This document shows, in pieces, positions 14,414 to 14,743 of a DNA stretch of 14,743 nt. The position numbers and the translations under genes were made by a program. The notes below the pieces were generated by a model that saw only the letters and a program-made list of their open reading frames with translations, did not search any database and was not told the DNA's origin. Numbering within the stretch: the stretch's first letter is position 1; the number at the start of each line of letters is the position of its first letter. The DNA is from Bacillota bacterium (GTDB taxonomy: Bacteria > Bacillota > Dethiobacteria > DTU022 > JAAZDR01): assembly GCA_012512705.1 (NCBI GenBank), contig JAAZDR010000241.1:1-14743 (forward strand). Direction: 5' to 3'.

Positions 14414-14743
14414 TTGAGCGAAAAACTATTAAATTACCGGATGCCCGGCAAAACTAATTTCTTCTATATAAAAATTACTACCGGTGTCTATCATCTTGGT
14501 ATAATATATTCGCCCAAAAATTTAATTTTCCTGCTTTAAAAATTATCATTAAATTTTAATATATCTGAACAATTGGAAGAACTAACAATCAACCGACCCG
14601 GAAAGTCAATTCGACTAATTAAAACAAAACATGCTACTACATGCTAAAAGCATTATTTATATTTAAATAATAAAGATCAAATATAATGATGGTTAGGTGT
14701 AAAAATTCCTATCGGGAAAGAAATCCTCCATCTACAGGAAGAA
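14414..14743. other. Gene-free AT-rich region upstream of hutH
   Basis: These 330 bases hold the 5' part of the hutH leader and presumably its promoter. No reading frame with a ribosome site was found. No convincing promoter could be fixed: TTGACT (14604-14609, minus strand) lacks a good -10, and the TATTAT near 14501 lacks a -35. A direct repeat ACATGCTA (14629-14636 and 14639-14646) and an AT-rich hairpin (14653-14670, TTATTTA/TAAATAA) are candidate protein-binding sites. The last 35-50 bases are open in one frame on each strand and might be the tip of a neighbouring gene. Confidence 0.5.
14434..14451 (-). other. Small upstream hairpin in the hut leader
   Basis: CCGG-GCAT-CCGG, flanked by a G-U and two A-T pairs, gives a seven-pair stem with a GCAT loop, about 20 bases before the NAG repeat. 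It could organise the leader RNA for HutP or be incidental. Confidence 0.35.

Noticed and set aside
14685..14743. Short open frames at the right edge (plus strand frames from about 14685; minus strand frame ending in TAG at 14709-14711)
   Set aside because: Each is at most about 20 codons, without a ribosome site or recognisable motif; it could be the tip of a neighbouring gene but cannot be supported.

Overview
The window looks like a chromosomal piece of an anaerobic Firmicute, probably a Clostridia-class fermenter. The reasons are a HutP-type RNA antiterminator (a Firmicutes family), strong AGGAGG-like ribosome binding sites before almost every gene, TTG and GTG starts, and CoA-ester energy metabolism with an ADP-forming acyl-CoA synthetase and an electron transfer flavoprotein. 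The species cannot be named from the sequence. All 12 recognisable genes are on the minus strand, so the window reads as transcription from right to left.

Right part (14743 to about 11550): an AT-rich leader with no gene, then hutH (histidine ammonia-lyase), hutP (antiterminator) and a formimidoyl-THF cyclodeaminase gene. Just before hutH is a large Rho-independent terminator hairpin. Three NAG triplets spaced by exactly 4 nt (GAG-N4-TAG-N4-AAG) lead into it, and the last triplet forms the base of the stem. This is the architecture expected of a HutP-controlled attenuator. Unlike Bacillus subtilis, where hutP comes before the attenuator, hutP here lies behind it, which predicts positive feedback. 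The urocanase, imidazolonepropionase and glutamate formimidoyltransferase genes of the pathway are not in the window.

Centre and left (about 11491 to 1): after a weak terminator-like repeat there is a good sigma-A-type promoter (TTGCCA-N17-TAAAGT). It leads into a tightly packed row of nine genes: a zinc-ribbon threonine-synthase-like PLP enzyme, a sodium:solute symporter, a crotonase, a fused ADP-forming acyl-CoA synthetase, an enolase-superfamily (mandelate racemase/MLE-like) enzyme, an acyl-CoA dehydrogenase, EtfB, EtfA, a FabK/nitronate-monooxygenase-like flavoprotein, and the start of an EamA/DMT exporter that runs off the left edge. Four junctions overlap or nearly touch. One 143-bp gap, between the symporter and the crotonase, holds a GC-rich 64-nt inverted-repeat structure.

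As a unit, the nine-gene row looks like uptake of a carboxylate or amino acid, remodelling by the PLP and enolase-superfamily enzymes, and CoA-level hydration and oxidation or reduction coupled to Etf. The ADP-forming synthetase would activate the acid or conserve ATP. The substrate is unknown. The acyl-CoA dehydrogenase lacks the catalytic glutamate at both places where the family normally carries it, so its chemistry deserves checking.
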